A stretch of DNA of 64,000 nucleotides. It comes from Trinickia diaoshuihuensis. GTDB taxonomy: Bacteria > Pseudomonadota > Gammaproteobacteria > Burkholderiales > Burkholderiaceae. Both the position numbers and the translations under genes were made by a program. The stretch is taken from the NCBI RefSeq assembly GCF_003390925.1, contig NZ_QUBS01000026.1:124001-188000 (forward strand), in the 5' to 3' direction. This document shows, piece after piece, positions 7,993 to 17,103 of this stretch (the first letter of the stretch is position 1; each line of letters begins with the position of its first letter). Below the pieces are notes generated by a model. That model saw nothing but the letters and a program-made list of their open reading frames with translations. It was not told the DNA's origin and searched no databases.

Positions 7993-9003
7993 ATGAAACG
8001 ATCCGTATTGAAGGCATTCGTCGGCGCATGGCTGCTGGCTGCCGGTGGGCTCTTATCGGCCGCAGCCGTCGCGGCACCGACGCTGGTGACGGAGCCGGAC
8101 CAAGGCTTGACGCCCATCTATACGTTCATGCAGTCGGCGACGAAAACGCTCGATATGACGATGTACGAGCTCGTCGATACGCAAGCCGAGGACATCCTCG
8201 TGCAACTGGCGGCCAAGGGCGTCGCGGTACGCGTGATCCTCGATCAAAATCTCGAATCGAACAACAACCAACCCGCGTACGACTATCTGAGCCAAAACGG
8301 CGTGAACGTGGTGTGGGCGAACCCGACTTACTCGGCGACGCACGAGAAGGCGATCGTCGTCGACGGTCGAACCGCCGCGGTGATGACGCTCAACCTGACG
8401 AGCCGCTACTACGCGAGCTCGCGCGATTTCGCCGTTATCGAGAACGATGCGAACGACGTGGCGGCTATCGAAACGACCTTCGAGGCCGACTTCGCGAGCA
8501 ATGCCGTGACGCCGCCGACGGGCGACGACTTGGTTTGGAGTCCTACGAATTCGACGTCGGCGCTGCTCAAGCTGATCAATTCCGCGACGAATACCTTGCA
8601 GATCGAAAACGAGGAGATGAGCAACTCGAAGATCGTGACGGCGCTCGTCAACGCAGCCAATCGCGGCGTTCAGGTGCAGGTGACGATGACCTACAACTCG
8701 AAATACGCGAGCAACTACGACAAGCTGAGCGCCGCCGGCGTGCTGATCAGTACCTACGATCCCAAGGCTTCGCTCTATATCCATGCCAAAGTAATCCTCG
8801 CCGACTATGGCACGTCGAGCGCCGATGCGTTCGTCGGCTCCGAAAACTTTTCGGTGGCATCGCTCACGCGCAATCGCGAACTGGGGCTCGTGACCCGCGA
8901 TTCGTCGCTGATGGCGTCGCTCGCTTCGGTGCTGCAATCGGATTTCCGCGGCGGCACGCTCTACGGCAGCGGCGCGAGCTCGACGCAATCGCCGTTCTTC
9001 TGA
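7993..9003 (+). CDS. Secreted phospholipase D-like (HKD) protein
   Basis: The 336-aa protein starts with a Sec signal peptide (residues 1-28, ending AAAVAA). It has two HxKx4D motifs of the PLD superfamily: H117-K119-D124 (HEKAIVVD) and H264-K266-D271 (HAKVILAD). Only the second is followed by the classical GSxN (GSEN, 282-285); in the first the matching stretch is MTLN. The family covers phospholipases, transphosphatidylases and non-specific nucleases such as Nuc, and both motifs together form one active site. With a signal peptide it acts in the periplasm or outside the cell. The neighbours give no clue to the substrate. Confidence 0.85.
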   Translation: MKRSVLKAFVGAWLLAAGGLLSAAAVAAPTLVTEPDQGLTPIYTFMQSATKTLDMTMYELVDTQAEDILVQLAAKGVAVRVILDQNLESNNNQPAYDYLSQNGVNVVWANPTYSATHEKAIVVDGRTAAVMTLNLTSRYYASSRDFAVIENDANDVAAIETTFEADFASNAVTPPTGDDLVWSPTNSTSALLKLINSATNTLQIENEEMSNSKIVTALVNAANRGVQVQVTMTYNSKYASNYDKLSAAGVLISTYDPKASLYIHAKVILADYGTSSADAFVGSENFSVASLTRNRELGLVTRDSSLMASLASVLQSDFRGGTLYGSGASSTQSPFF

Positions 9004-9122
9004 TGGCGGCCTCGCGGCGGGGGTGATCCGCCAAGGCGAGGTGTCCGCCCGCGCCGATTCCGATGGGCGGGCGCGACTCCGGTAAACTCACGCCTTTCGC
9101 CCGCATTTTTTTTCTTCGCGCC

Positions 9123-9821
9123 ATGACTCAAGACGAACTCAAGCGACTCGTCGGCCAAGCCGCCGCCGATTATGTAAACGCCCACGTGGCCGAGGGGGCC
9201 GTGATCGGCGTCGGGACCGGATCGACGGCCAACTGCTTTATCGATGCGCTCGCGGCTCAAAAGCACCGGTACCGCGGCGCCGTCTCGAGTTCGGTCGCGA
9301 CGACGGCGCGGCTCGAGCAGCACGGCATCAAGGTGTTCGATCTCAACGAAGTCGAATCGCTGCCCGTGTACGTCGACGGTGCCGATGAAATCGATCCGAA
9401 AGGCGCCATGATCAAGGGCGGCGGGGGCGCGTTGACGCGCGAGAAGATCGTTGCTTCGGTCGCCGAGGTGTTCGTGTGTATCGCCGATGCGTCCAAACGC
9501 GTGCCCGTACTCGGTGCATTCCCGCTGCCGATCGAAGTCCTGCCGATGGCGCGCACCGCCATCGGCCGCCGGGTAACCGCGCTCGGTGGGGTGCCCGTGT
9601 TGCGCGTGAACGCCCAAGGCGCGCCCTATATCACTGACAACGGTAATGAAATTTTGGACGTCAAAGAGCTGACGATCCACGATCCTCGCGCGCTCGAAGC
9701 CGAAATCAACGCGTGGCCGGGCGTCGTCACCGTGGGTCTGTTCGCCGGCCGCGGCGCCGATTTGTGCCTGCTCGGCTCCGACGCGGGCGTGGAAACGCTC
9801 GTCTATCGCTCAAACGGCTAA
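9123..9821 (+). CDS. rpiA: Ribose-5-phosphate isomerase A
   Basis: The 232-aa cytoplasmic enzyme interconverts ribose 5-phosphate and ribulose 5-phosphate in the pentose phosphate pathway. The family motifs are present: GVGTGSTAN near residue 30, VDGADEID around residue 84, and [11 protein letters not shown] around residue 98 with the catalytic glutamate region. Length matches the usual 219-232 aa. I use the ATG at 9123 (MTQDELK); the frame extends upstream to 9063 but that part lacks family resemblance. Confidence 0.96.
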   Translation: MTQDELKRLVGQAAADYVNAHVAEGAVIGVGTGSTANCFIDALAAQKHRYRGAVSSSVATTARLEQHGIKVFDLNEVESLPVYVDGADEIDPKGAMIKGGGGALTREKIVASVAEVFVCIADASKRVPVLGAFPLPIEVLPMARTAIGRRVTALGGVPVLRVNAQGAPYITDNGNEILDVKELTIHDPRALEAEINAWPGVVTVGLFAGRGADLCLLGSDAGVETLVYRSNG

Positions 9822-9937
9822 AGGGTGGACCGGTTTTTGCCGTAGTACCCGGTATCCGTAGTCGAGCCGCCGCGCGATACCGCGCACGGCGGCACACCAC
9901 ACGGGCACACCACACGTTTTGAGGATTGGATCCGATC

Positions 9938-10174
9938 ATGCAACGCGAACTCAGGCGGGCCCTGGATACGGCCTATTCGCGGCTGAAAGACGGACGGGCG
10001 GAACCGGCCACGTTCGCGAGCCACTACGCGTTGGGACTTGGGATCGTCGCGGGCGGGCAAGCCTGCGGCGGGATGACCGAGGAGGAAGCGGCGGGCGAGC
10101 GCGCTCATCTGGGCATGCTCGCCGCTTTATTCGAGGTCCAGGCGCGTATCAGGATCGACTCCGACGCGCGGTGA
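9938..10174 (+). CDS. Small hypothetical protein
   Basis: A 78-aa protein, helical and charged, with no membrane segment or recognisable motif. It has one cysteine in the stretch GGQACGGM. A GAGG lies at 9921-9924; a TTG start at 9926 would add four residues and sits very close to it, so the start is uncertain. It lies between rpiA and a convergent Crp/Fnr gene. I do not recognise its function. Codon usage fits the surrounding chromosome. Confidence 0.55.
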   Translation: MQRELRRALDTAYSRLKDGRAEPATFASHYALGLGIVAGGQACGGMTEEEAAGERAHLGMLAALFEVQARIRIDSDAR

Positions 10175-10233
10175 ACGCGCTCCGTCCGGCGTGCGAGCCC
10201 GCCGGGAGGCGGGTTCGATCAGTTCAATCGGGT

Positions 10234-10968
10234 TCAATCGACAGTGTTCGTTTGATGCAAGCTCGGCAGCAGCCGATCGAACTCGCGCTTGACGAGTCCG
10301 TAGCACTCGCATGCCCGTGCTTCCAACCCCTTGCGGTCGAGCACCTTGATATGCCCGCGGCTGTGATGGATCAACCCTTGATCGTGCAGCTTGCCCGCCG
10401 CCTCCGTGATTCCCTCGCGCCGCACGCCGAGCATATCCGCGATCAACTGCTGCGTCACGGCCAACTCATTCGTCGCCGCGCGGTCGATTTCGATCAAGAG
10501 CCAGCGGCATAGCTGCTTGCTCAGCGAATGATGGCGATTGCACGCGGCCGTTTGCGCGACCTGCGTCAGCAAGGCCTGCATGTACAGCAACATCAGCCGG
10601 CGCAGCAAATCGGAGCGGGCGATCTCGTGCTTGAGTTGCTGCGCGCTCATCCGGTAGGCGAAGCCCGAGCATTGCACCTGCACGCGGCTGGGCATGGTCT
10701 CGCCGCCCGTCAGCACTTGTACGCCCGTCATGCCTTCACGCCCAACGGCGGCCAGCTCGACCGAGCCGCCGTCTTCCATCATCGAGAGGATCGAAATGAT
10801 GGCCGTCGTCGGAAAATAGACGTGATGGATCTTATGGCCGCAGTCGCAAAGCAATTGCTCCGTACGCAGATGGACCAATTCCAGGTGAGGCGTCAGCGCC
10901 TGCCATTCATGCGACGGCAATGCGCCGAGCAGGTGATTGCCGTGAAGGTCGGATTGTAGCGTCAACAT
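10234..10968 (-). CDS. Crp/Fnr-family transcriptional regulator
   Basis: The 244-aa product has an N-terminal cyclic-nucleotide-binding-like beta-roll (residues about 20-120, including YFPTTAIISIL and ELAAVGREGMTG) and a C-terminal winged helix (VTQQLIADMLGVRREGITEA). The N-terminus has no FNR cysteine cluster, so oxygen sensing through an iron-sulfur centre is unlikely; the family members with this beta-roll often respond to other signals. The ATG at 10968 was chosen because the upstream extension in the same frame is arginine-rich and unlike protein. No target gene is indicated by its neighbours. Confidence 0.85.
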   Translation of the reverse strand: MLTLQSDLHGNHLLGALPSHEWQALTPHLELVHLRTEQLLCDCGHKIHHVYFPTTAIISILSMMEDGGSVELAAVGREGMTGVQVLTGGETMPSRVQVQCSGFAYRMSAQQLKHEIARSDLLRRLMLLYMQALLTQVAQTAACNRHHSLSKQLCRWLLIEIDRAATNELAVTQQLIADMLGVRREGITEAAGKLHDQGLIHHSRGHIKVLDRKGLEARACECYGLVKREFDRLLPSLHQTNTVD

Positions 10969-11940
10969 GATCGGTCCTCGGTTGCTTGCCGCGCCGTGCG
11001 CTCTCTTGCACGTGTGTGTTGCGGCTTGTTCGTTACTAGGCGGGCGAGGCGCGGGCATCGGCGAAGATCGAATCATCGGCGGATGATGCTCGCACGCCGC
11101 GCCGTCGTTTTGGCCTGTCTCCCCGGCCGGTGCGCCGTCTGTGCGGCAGCGCTCGGTGTGTGCGCCCCGGCAGGTGCGAGGATCGTGCCAAGCCCAGTCG
11201 CGGCGAGCCCAGGCGCCAACGAAGCGCGGCGGCATCGAGCGCAATGTGCGCTACCCCCGCTTTTTGTTTCAAATCTGCACAAGGGGCCGGGCCTTTGGCT
11301 TGTTGCCAAGCGTGCTCAACTAGTCAGCCCAAGTGCTTGATCGGCTTGAGGTTTGAGACCATGCCGCGCCGCTCCTCGCGCGTCCGCCGTTCCAAACGCA
11401 GGCGGACAATGCCCGGCGGCGCGGCTGTCGGAGGCCCCGGGCGTTGGCGCCAAGCCCTGAAAGGCGCCGCGCCGCAAATGAGTCATTGTTGAGACACGGC
11501 CAAGACGCCTTGTCGTTGCGTGATTTCCCCAATGGCGAACGAACCGGTCGACGTGGGTGCGATGCCGAACGGTATTACGGTTGCGCGCGACGTACCGTGG
11601 CGCCATGGCGATTCGTCGTATGTTGTTTCGGACAACGAAACGTTTCGCTCGAGGTCCAATGTATCGAGGGTGTGAGCTACGTCAAGCCGGTCTGGGCATG
11701 CTCGGGAAATTATGCAGGTGTCCGAAACAACGCCGAGCGCGCCGGTGCGACGGCTCAATACGCAGACGATTGGCGGCGCACGGCCTGCGCCGGTTTCGTC
11801 AGAGGGATAACCCTGTTCAGGCGTTTCCCAATGGCGCGTCGTGACGGATCCAAGCACCGTAACGCTTACCGGCCGAAGTTTGGCGGGAGGTGCGCAATGA
11901 ATCAGGTAAAGAAGCGTCGCATGGCGCATCGGGGGGAGTT
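10969..11940. other. 972-bp intergenic region with no convincing gene
   Basis: Several open frames cross this stretch on both strands (for example 11444-11971 plus and 11483-11929 minus) but they overlap one another and read as arginine-rich sequence without domains. The region holds a 13-bp inverted repeat (11622-11634 with 11719-11731) and two near-copies of CCCAATGGCG (about 11524 and 11828). It must carry the promoters of the Crp/Fnr and GntR genes. A regulatory RNA is possible but not shown. Confidence 0.5.
11622..11731. repeat. 13-bp perfect inverted repeat with 84-bp spacer
   Basis: GTTGTTTCGGACA at 11622-11634 is exactly complementary to TGTCCGAAACAAC at 11719-11731. The left arm also has a local palindrome (GTTTCG, GACAA, CGAAAC). 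The pair lies about 210-320 bp ahead of the GntR gene and could be a looped operator or the closing stem of a structured RNA. Confidence 0.45.
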
Positions 11941-12657
11941 ATGGAGCAGGGCAAAGACCGTTCGCTGGTGAGCAAGGTCATGGACGGGCTCGTCAGCGGC
12001 ATCGTCGAGGAAAAGTACGGCGCGATTCTGCCGCCGCAGGACGTGCTATCGAAAGAGTTCGACGTAAGCCGGACGGTCATGCGCGAGGCGCTCTCGATGT
12101 TGCTTGCACGCGATATGCTCGACGTTCGGCCGAAAGTCGGAACGCGGATCCGGTCCATGCGCGATTGGCGCATGATCGATGAGGACGTCGTGAATTGGCG
12201 GTTTCGGGCCAAGCCCGATCCGCAGTTCATGCGCGACGTGATCGAATTTCGGATGTTGATCGAGCCGCGGGCCGCGGCGCAGGCCGCGTCGCGCGCAAGC
12301 GTCTCGGAAGTGGCGGCGATTCGCGAAGCGTTCGAGGTGTTTAAAACGCTCGCACCGGGCGATCCCGGCTATCAAGCTGCCGACGAACTGTTGCATACGC
12401 GCATCGTCCATGCGAGCGGGAATCAATTCTTCCAGCAGATGGCGGCCATCATTCGCGGGGCGCTATCGGCCACCCATCCGATGCTCAGTCAAAAGCCGGG
12501 GGCATGGGAGATCTCGGTGCGGACCCACGAGCGGCTCGTCGAGGCGATCGAGCGGCGGGACCCCAAGGAGGCCGAAGCCGCCGCGTTGGCCGTGATCGAC
12601 TTTGCGGCCGATGAAATCAGCCGTGAATTCTCGGTCGAAATGCCCAACCGGAGATGA
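11941..12657 (+). CDS. GntR-family (FadR subfamily) transcriptional regulator
   Basis: The 238-aa protein has a GntR winged helix at the N-terminus (ILPPQDVLSKEFDVSRTVMR) and a C-terminal all-helical FCD effector domain (RMLIEPRAAAQAA, then HTRIVHASGNQFF and RTHERLVEAIERRD). Such regulators usually control sugar-acid or amino-acid catabolism. The ATG at 11941 is preceded by GGGGGGAG at 11931-11938; a GTG at 11890 in the same frame lacks this and is less likely. It precedes an oxidoreductase gene, but a strong terminator lies between them. Confidence 0.87.
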   Translation: MEQGKDRSLVSKVMDGLVSGIVEEKYGAILPPQDVLSKEFDVSRTVMREALSMLLARDMLDVRPKVGTRIRSMRDWRMIDEDVVNWRFRAKPDPQFMRDVIEFRMLIEPRAAAQAASRASVSEVAAIREAFEVFKTLAPGDPGYQAADELLHTRIVHASGNQFFQQMAAIIRGALSATHPMLSQKPGAWEISVRTHERLVEAIERRDPKEAEAAALAVIDFAADEISREFSVEMPNRR

Positions 12658-12672
12658 TCGTTCGTACCGCAT

Positions 12673-12711
12673 GACAAGACCGGCGCCGTTTCGCGCCGGT
12701 CTTGTCGTTTT
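12673..12711 (+). terminator. Rho-independent terminator after the GntR gene
   Basis: A 14-bp perfect stem (12673-12686 with 12693-12706; GACAAGACCGGCGC arm) with a 6-base loop is followed by GTTTT. It closes the GntR transcript 15 bp after its stop. Confidence 0.85.
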
Positions 12712-12840
12712 AGGCAATGATTCGCCGATCCTTTCGTTCAGTGGCAAGAGAACCCGGGCCACGCTTGCGCGTCTTATGATGGCGGACGCCTCGATCGACG
12801 GCGATCGAGGCAATGTCATCCAACGAGGAACGATTCGACG

Positions 12841-13818
12841 ATGAATGCGAGAGCAACGATCCACTGGGGCATCGTAGGCGCGGGGCGCATTGCGCATCGC
12901 TTCGCACAAGGGTTGGCTCATGTGAGCGATGCGCGCATCGCGCGGGTTTGGTCCCGTCGCGCCGAGAGCGTGGACGCATTCGTCCAGCGTCACGGCGGGC
13001 AGCCGAGCGCCACGTTCGATGAGCTGTTGGCCAGCGACGTGGATGCGGTCTACATCGCCACGTTGAACGATACCCATGCCGATTTCGCGCGCGCGGCGTT
13101 GGCGGCCGGCAAGCACGTACTCTGCGAAAAGCCGGCGACGTTGAACGTGCGCCAGCTCGAAGCCGTGCTCGATACGGCGCGCGCATCGAAGCGTCTTTTC
13201 ATGGAGGCCATGAAGCCGCCTTTCTTTCCGCTGTACCGCAAACTGCGCGAGCATTTGCGCGACGATCCGATCGGGCCGGTCGGTCTCGTGCGAGCCGGGT
13301 TCGCCGTGGCGGACGTTCCCGCGGACCACCCGTCGTTCTCGCTGCGCGAAGGCGGCGGTGCGCTGCTCGATATCGGCATCTACGAAATGTTTCTGGCCGT
13401 CGACTGGCTCGGCGCGCCGCTCGACGTGCAAACGTTTGGCCGACTCGGGCCTTCGGGCGTCGATACGTTTGCAAGCGTCCATGGCAGGCACGAGTCGGGC
13501 ATCGCGCAAATCTTTTGCGGCCTCGATCTGGACGCGAAGGGCGACGCGCTGCTGGCGGGGCCGCTCGGGCACGTCTGGATCCACGAAAAGTGGTGGAACC
13601 CGGTGCGGGCGACCGTCAGTTACGCGGGCGGACGCATCGTCGAGTTGAATGTTCCGTTCGAAGGCGGCGGGCTTAACTACGAGACCGCGCACTTTTGCGA
13701 ACTGATTCGCGAGGGGGCGCTCGAAAGCCCGATCATGACGCACGAGAAGTCGCTGCAGATGATCTCGATGTGCGACGCCGCGCGTGCTTCGCTGGGATTG
13801 AAGTTCCCCGGCGAATAG
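12841..13818 (+). CDS. Gfo/Idh/MocA-family oxidoreductase
   Basis: The 325-aa cytoplasmic enzyme begins with a Rossmann fold (WGIVGAGRIAHRFAQGL) and carries the family signature CEKPATLN near residue 97, whose lysine is catalytic. The C-terminal half forms the substrate-binding beta-sheet domain (EGGGALLDIGIYEM). It resembles trans-1,2-dihydrobenzene-1,2-diol or sugar dehydrogenases of this family; the substrate is not predictable. It has its own upstream region behind the GntR terminator, so it is probably transcribed separately. Confidence 0.87.
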   Translation: MNARATIHWGIVGAGRIAHRFAQGLAHVSDARIARVWSRRAESVDAFVQRHGGQPSATFDELLASDVDAVYIATLNDTHADFARAALAAGKHVLCEKPATLNVRQLEAVLDTARASKRLFMEAMKPPFFPLYRKLREHLRDDPIGPVGLVRAGFAVADVPADHPSFSLREGGGALLDIGIYEMFLAVDWLGAPLDVQTFGRLGPSGVDTFASVHGRHESGIAQIFCGLDLDAKGDALLAGPLGHVWIHEKWWNPVRATVSYAGGRIVELNVPFEGGGLNYETAHFCELIREGALESPIMTHEKSLQMISMCDAARASLGLKFPGE

Positions 13819-13984
13819 GCGCTGCGCCGGGCTCGGCGCACGGTATTCGCATACTCTGGGATGTCCCTGTTAGCGTTACCGGCGCGCAGCCCCTAGTGAG
13901 GCATGCGCGCGATACGATGTCCTCTCGTTCGACGACGGCGAAAGCGACCGCATGGCGGCTTGCCGATCAATACACGGAGGCATC

Positions 13985-14845
13985 ATGTTAGAAGTGGATC
14001 GAAACGGGTTGGTATTGACGCCGTACGGTCAGTTGCCGGCGTCCGAGGTCATCGAGGTGAGTGCCAATCAAATCGTCGGCCTAGCGGATGGCCGCTTGGT
14101 TTCGAAGGATATGAAAACCGGCGAGATTGTCGCCGACCACGGCGCGGTCTCTGCCGAAGCATTGAGCGAGGATCCGCGCGTTCGCGCGAAAAGGCTTTGC
14201 CAGGACTATCTGAAAGAAAACGGGTTGACCGTCGATCGTCTGGACACGCTCTATCCCGGCTACTACACGTGGGCGGCCGCGACGCGAGTGGATCGCTTCA
14301 GCACCACGTGGGTCGTCCCCGACCTGCCGACGGATCAAGTCAATAGAACCTTCTTCATCTGGAACGGCGCCGACGGCGGGAGCTTGCAGCCCGTGTTGCA
14401 GTGGGGGAATGGCACGCTTGCTTACCAGATCGCAAACTGGGCCTACGTGGGCGGGTACTTCCATGGAACCTACGTTCCCGTTGCGCCGGGGGACGTGCTT
14501 ACAGGCATTGTTAAGTTCGTCGCCGGGTCGGGAGACAAGTGGACGTTTAAAGAGTCGTTCGACGGCTATCCGGCGGCCGACCTGACGGTGGTGCGTCCAA
14601 ACGACGTCAGTTCCGTTTGCCAGTGCTTCGAGGCCTACACCCCCGACCCGACTCAATGGCCGGCCAACGAGTACACCGCGATGAGTAAAATCAATCTGGT
14701 GCGAAGGGAAGGCGCATTTCCGCAGTCGAACTTCCAATGGACGATCAGCACGACCACCACGCCGCCTGCGACGAAAAGCGGAAAGACAACGGTGATCGTC
14801 AGCGAGTCGGCGGTGAACGGCGAGATCGATTTTTACTTCCACTAA
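13985..14845 (+). CDS. Unrecognised 286-aa protein, probably beta-rich
   Basis: No family is recognised with certainty. The start ATG at 13985 has GGAGG seven bases upstream (13977-13981). There is no signal peptide or membrane segment. Residues 1-75 look like a small charged N-domain. Residues about 95-200 alternate hydrophobic and polar positions with many aromatics (TTWVVPDLP, FFIWNGADGG, LQPVLQWGNG, ANWAYVGGYFHGTYVPVAPG), suggesting a concanavalin-like beta-sandwich. The pattern recalls secreted lectin- or eqolysin-like sandwiches, but catalytic residues cannot be assigned. It lies ahead of an extra signal peptidase gene about 100 bp away; a functional link is only a guess. Confidence 0.7.
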   Translation: MLEVDRNGLVLTPYGQLPASEVIEVSANQIVGLADGRLVSKDMKTGEIVADHGAVSAEALSEDPRVRAKRLCQDYLKENGLTVDRLDTLYPGYYTWAAATRVDRFSTTWVVPDLPTDQVNRTFFIWNGADGGSLQPVLQWGNGTLAYQIANWAYVGGYFHGTYVPVAPGDVLTGIVKFVAGSGDKWTFKESFDGYPAADLTVVRPNDVSSVCQCFEAYTPDPTQWPANEYTAMSKINLVRREGAFPQSNFQWTISTTTTPPATKSGKTTVIVSESAVNGEIDFYFH

Positions 14846-14953
14846 GCGCGCCATTGGGCTCCCGGCTTGCCGCGCGGTACCGCTTGAAGCCGCGGCGAAG
14901 TTGCGGGGCCCGGACATGCTACGATGCGCCATCATGTTCACGGAGCGGGATTC

Positions 14954-15652
14954 ATGTCCAAACATTTCGCCAATCTATGGCGCTCGAACAAGAATCTGAT
15001 CGCCTTTCTGTTTTTAATGGTGCTATTCCGCAGCGCCATCGCCGATTGGAACGTCGTGCCGACGGGATCGATGCTCCCGACGATCCGCATCGGCGATCGT
15101 ATCTTCGTCGATAAGATGGCCTACGATCTGCGCGTGCCGCTTACGCATATCGAAATCGCGCACTTGGCCGATCCGAAGCGTGGCGATATCGTCACGATCG
15201 ATTCGAAAGCCGCTCACGAATTGCTCGTCAAGCGGGTAATCGGCGTGCCCGGCGACGTCATAGCAATGCGTGAGAACGTGTTGTATGTGAACGGCGCGCG
15301 GGCCGATTATCGCCCGCTCGCTCGCGCGCCCATGCTCGATGCCGCATCGGGCCAAGCCGTCTATTTGACCGAGCGATTCGACGGCGTCTCTCACGTCGTT
15401 CGCCTCTCGCCGTTGGCGCCTAGTCCCGTGAGCTCGTTCGGTCCCGTCACGGTGCCCGCGGGCGAATATCTGATGCTTGGCGATAACCGCGACGATAGCG
15501 CCGACTCGCGCTATATCGGCTTCGTTCCGCGCAAGGAAGTCATGGGACGCGCGCGCAACGTGGCGTTCTCGCTCGATCCCGAGCACTTCTTTTTGCCGCG
15601 CGTGACGCGGTTCGGCGCGGCGCTCGACGAGCCGATCGCGTTCAACCACTGA
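14954..15652 (+). CDS. lepB: Signal peptidase I (probable additional copy)
   Basis: The 232-aa protein has an N-terminal membrane anchor (LIAFLFLMVLF, residues 15-25) and the S26 serine/lysine dyad: S39 in PTGSM and K93 in LVKRVIGVPGD. The box GDNRDDSADSRYIG is also present. It removes signal peptides on the periplasmic side of the inner membrane. The housekeeping lepB of this group is normally longer and sits between lepA and rnc, so this is probably a second copy. The ATG at 14954 follows GGAGCGGG; an upstream ATG at 14924 is possible but less well placed. Confidence 0.88.
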   Translation: MSKHFANLWRSNKNLIAFLFLMVLFRSAIADWNVVPTGSMLPTIRIGDRIFVDKMAYDLRVPLTHIEIAHLADPKRGDIVTIDSKAAHELLVKRVIGVPGDVIAMRENVLYVNGARADYRPLARAPMLDAASGQAVYLTERFDGVSHVVRLSPLAPSPVSSFGPVTVPAGEYLMLGDNRDDSADSRYIGFVPRKEVMGRARNVAFSLDPEHFFLPRVTRFGAALDEPIAFNH

Positions 15653-15703
15653 TATTGGACCGGGCGTCACCGCGCGGTGACGCGCCGGCGAAGATATCGC
15701 CGT

Positions 15704-15964
15704 CTATTGCGGCCCGTACACGTAAGCCGAATTGATATGGTCATAACCGTCAGTCATGTCTCCGTCGGTCCATATCGTAACGTTACTGGCTGCGGCGCAA
15801 GCGACAAATAGGCAGTTGGCGACGCTGTCTCCGTCGCTTCCCTTGTCGATGAGAAAACTGCCTATTTTTGTACCGTCACTTTGCGTGAGCGTGAGAAAGC
15901 AACCCGCCGAGGTCCAGCCAGGTCGGATGTTAATCGAAGAAACGATGCCGGAATAACTCGCCAT
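15704..15964 (-). CDS. Small hypothetical protein
   Basis: An 86-aa acidic protein with alternating beta-like segments (GIVSSINIRPGWTSAGCFLT, KIGSFLIDKG, NVTIWTDGDM) and three cysteines. An AAAGGAGAG ribosome binding site stands just ahead of the ATG at 15964. Base composition is lower in GC than neighbours and the gap upstream is AT-rich, which suggests acquired DNA. No signal peptide and no recognised domain. It is convergent with the signal peptidase gene. Confidence 0.6.
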   Translation of the reverse strand: MASYSGIVSSINIRPGWTSAGCFLTLTQSDGTKIGSFLIDKGSDGDSVANCLFVACAAASNVTIWTDGDMTDGYDHINSAYVYGPQ

Positions 15965-16252
15965 AGCCGCTCTCCTTTATTGAGTTTTTTGAATCTCGAG
16001 GCGCGTTATGCTGCAAGAAAATTTATGATTTCTATCGCGTGAATTAAGCGTGGTCGGTATTGATCGGCTAAATTCAGAGGCAATGTTACCTCAAGGCGGC
16101 CGGGTACATTCTATGGGTTGGATGCGCGTAATGGCGCATTCTCACAGTTTAATAACGATTAGTGGATTTTCGTTATTGCGTTCAATGATGCCGTCCGGGC
16201 GGCGCGTGACGATCGCCGTAGCGAAAGCGAACAGCCGCCCGATTCGATCCGC

Positions 16253-16912
16253 TCAATGGCGCGTCGGCAGCGCCAGCCGTCGCTCATAGCGGTGCTGCAC
16301 CCATTCGAGGACCTGACAAAGCACCCAATAGACGGCTGCCGCCGCGAGATAAAGCGGTAGCGGCTGATAGGTGGCGGCGATGATTTCCTGCGCGCTGCGC
16401 AGCAGTTCCGTGACCGTGATGACCGAGACGAGCGACGTATCCTTGATGAGGCTGATCAGGCTATTCGAGAGGCTCGGCACGGCGATGCGCAGCGCCTGTG
16501 GCCCGATTACGTAGCGCAACGTTTGCCGGCGCGACAGGCCGAGGCTATAGGCCGCGAGCCACTGACCGCGATGAATGCCGTTGATCGCGCCGCGCATGCT
16601 TTCCGACAGATAGGCGGCGACATTGGCGGACAGGGCGATGACCCCCGCGGGCGTGGGGTCGAGCGAAATCCCGAGGCTCGGAAGCCCGTAGTAGATGACG
16701 AAGATCTGGACGAGCAGCGGGGTGCCGCGCATGACGCTCACGTACACCCGCGCGATCCAATTGAGCGGCTTGCTATGGCTGATGCCCATCAGCGCGAGCA
16801 CGACGGCCGCAACGAGCCCGAAGATCATCGAAAGAACCGCGAACTTGACCGTCAAGACGGCGCCCTGCGCGAGCACGGGCAGCGATTGGACGAGCAGCGT
16901 AGTGGTGGACAT
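16253..16912 (-). CDS. tcyL: Amino-acid ABC transporter permease, cystine type
   Basis: The 219-aa inner-membrane protein belongs to the HisM/YecS permease group: an N-terminal hydrophobic helix, the RGTPLLVQIFVIYYGLP signature near residue 62, and the coupling loop AYSLGLSRRQTLRYVIGPQA. It resembles the cystine permease TcyL/YecS and stands downstream of a FliY/TcyJ-like binding-protein gene on the same strand. A terminator lies between the two genes, so read-through or a separate promoter would be needed. The ATPase partner is not in the window. Confidence 0.82.
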   Translation of the reverse strand: MSTTTLLVQSLPVLAQGAVLTVKFAVLSMIFGLVAAVVLALMGISHSKPLNWIARVYVSVMRGTPLLVQIFVIYYGLPSLGISLDPTPAGVIALSANVAAYLSESMRGAINGIHRGQWLAAYSLGLSRRQTLRYVIGPQALRIAVPSLSNSLISLIKDTSLVSVITVTELLRSAQEIIAATYQPLPLYLAAAAVYWVLCQVLEWVQHRYERRLALPTRH

Positions 16913-17040
16913 GGCGTATGTTGTTGAGGACAGCTAACGAGCCGGCCCGGGGGCGCCGGGCGCGTGAGCGCACATGATATACGCGACGAAAAGGCCGCGC
17001 CGGTTCATAGTCGGCATGCGCGCTGCGTGCGCGCCGAACA

Positions 17041-17075
17041 AAAAAGCTAAGGGCGGCATCGGTTCGATGCCGCCC
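17041..17075 (-). terminator. Rho-independent terminator after the binding-protein gene
   Basis: A perfect 11-bp stem (GGGCGGCATCG, 17051-17061 with 17065-17075) with a 3-base loop is followed on the minus strand by TTAGCTTTTT. It attenuates transcription between the binding-protein and permease genes. Confidence 0.8.
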
Positions 17076-17103
17076 TCACGCGTTCCATCTGCGAAGAAGC
17101 CGC

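Noticed and set aside
7758-9026. A 422-codon plus-strand frame overlapping the PLD-like gene
   Set aside because: It covers the same bases in another frame, is arginine-rich, and lacks a ribosome binding site; the PLD frame has a signal peptide and two HKD motifs.
11444-11971. Overlapping frames on both strands (11444-11971 plus, 11483-11929 minus)
   Set aside because: They overlap each other, lack domains, and have no good ribosome binding site; neither can be preferred.
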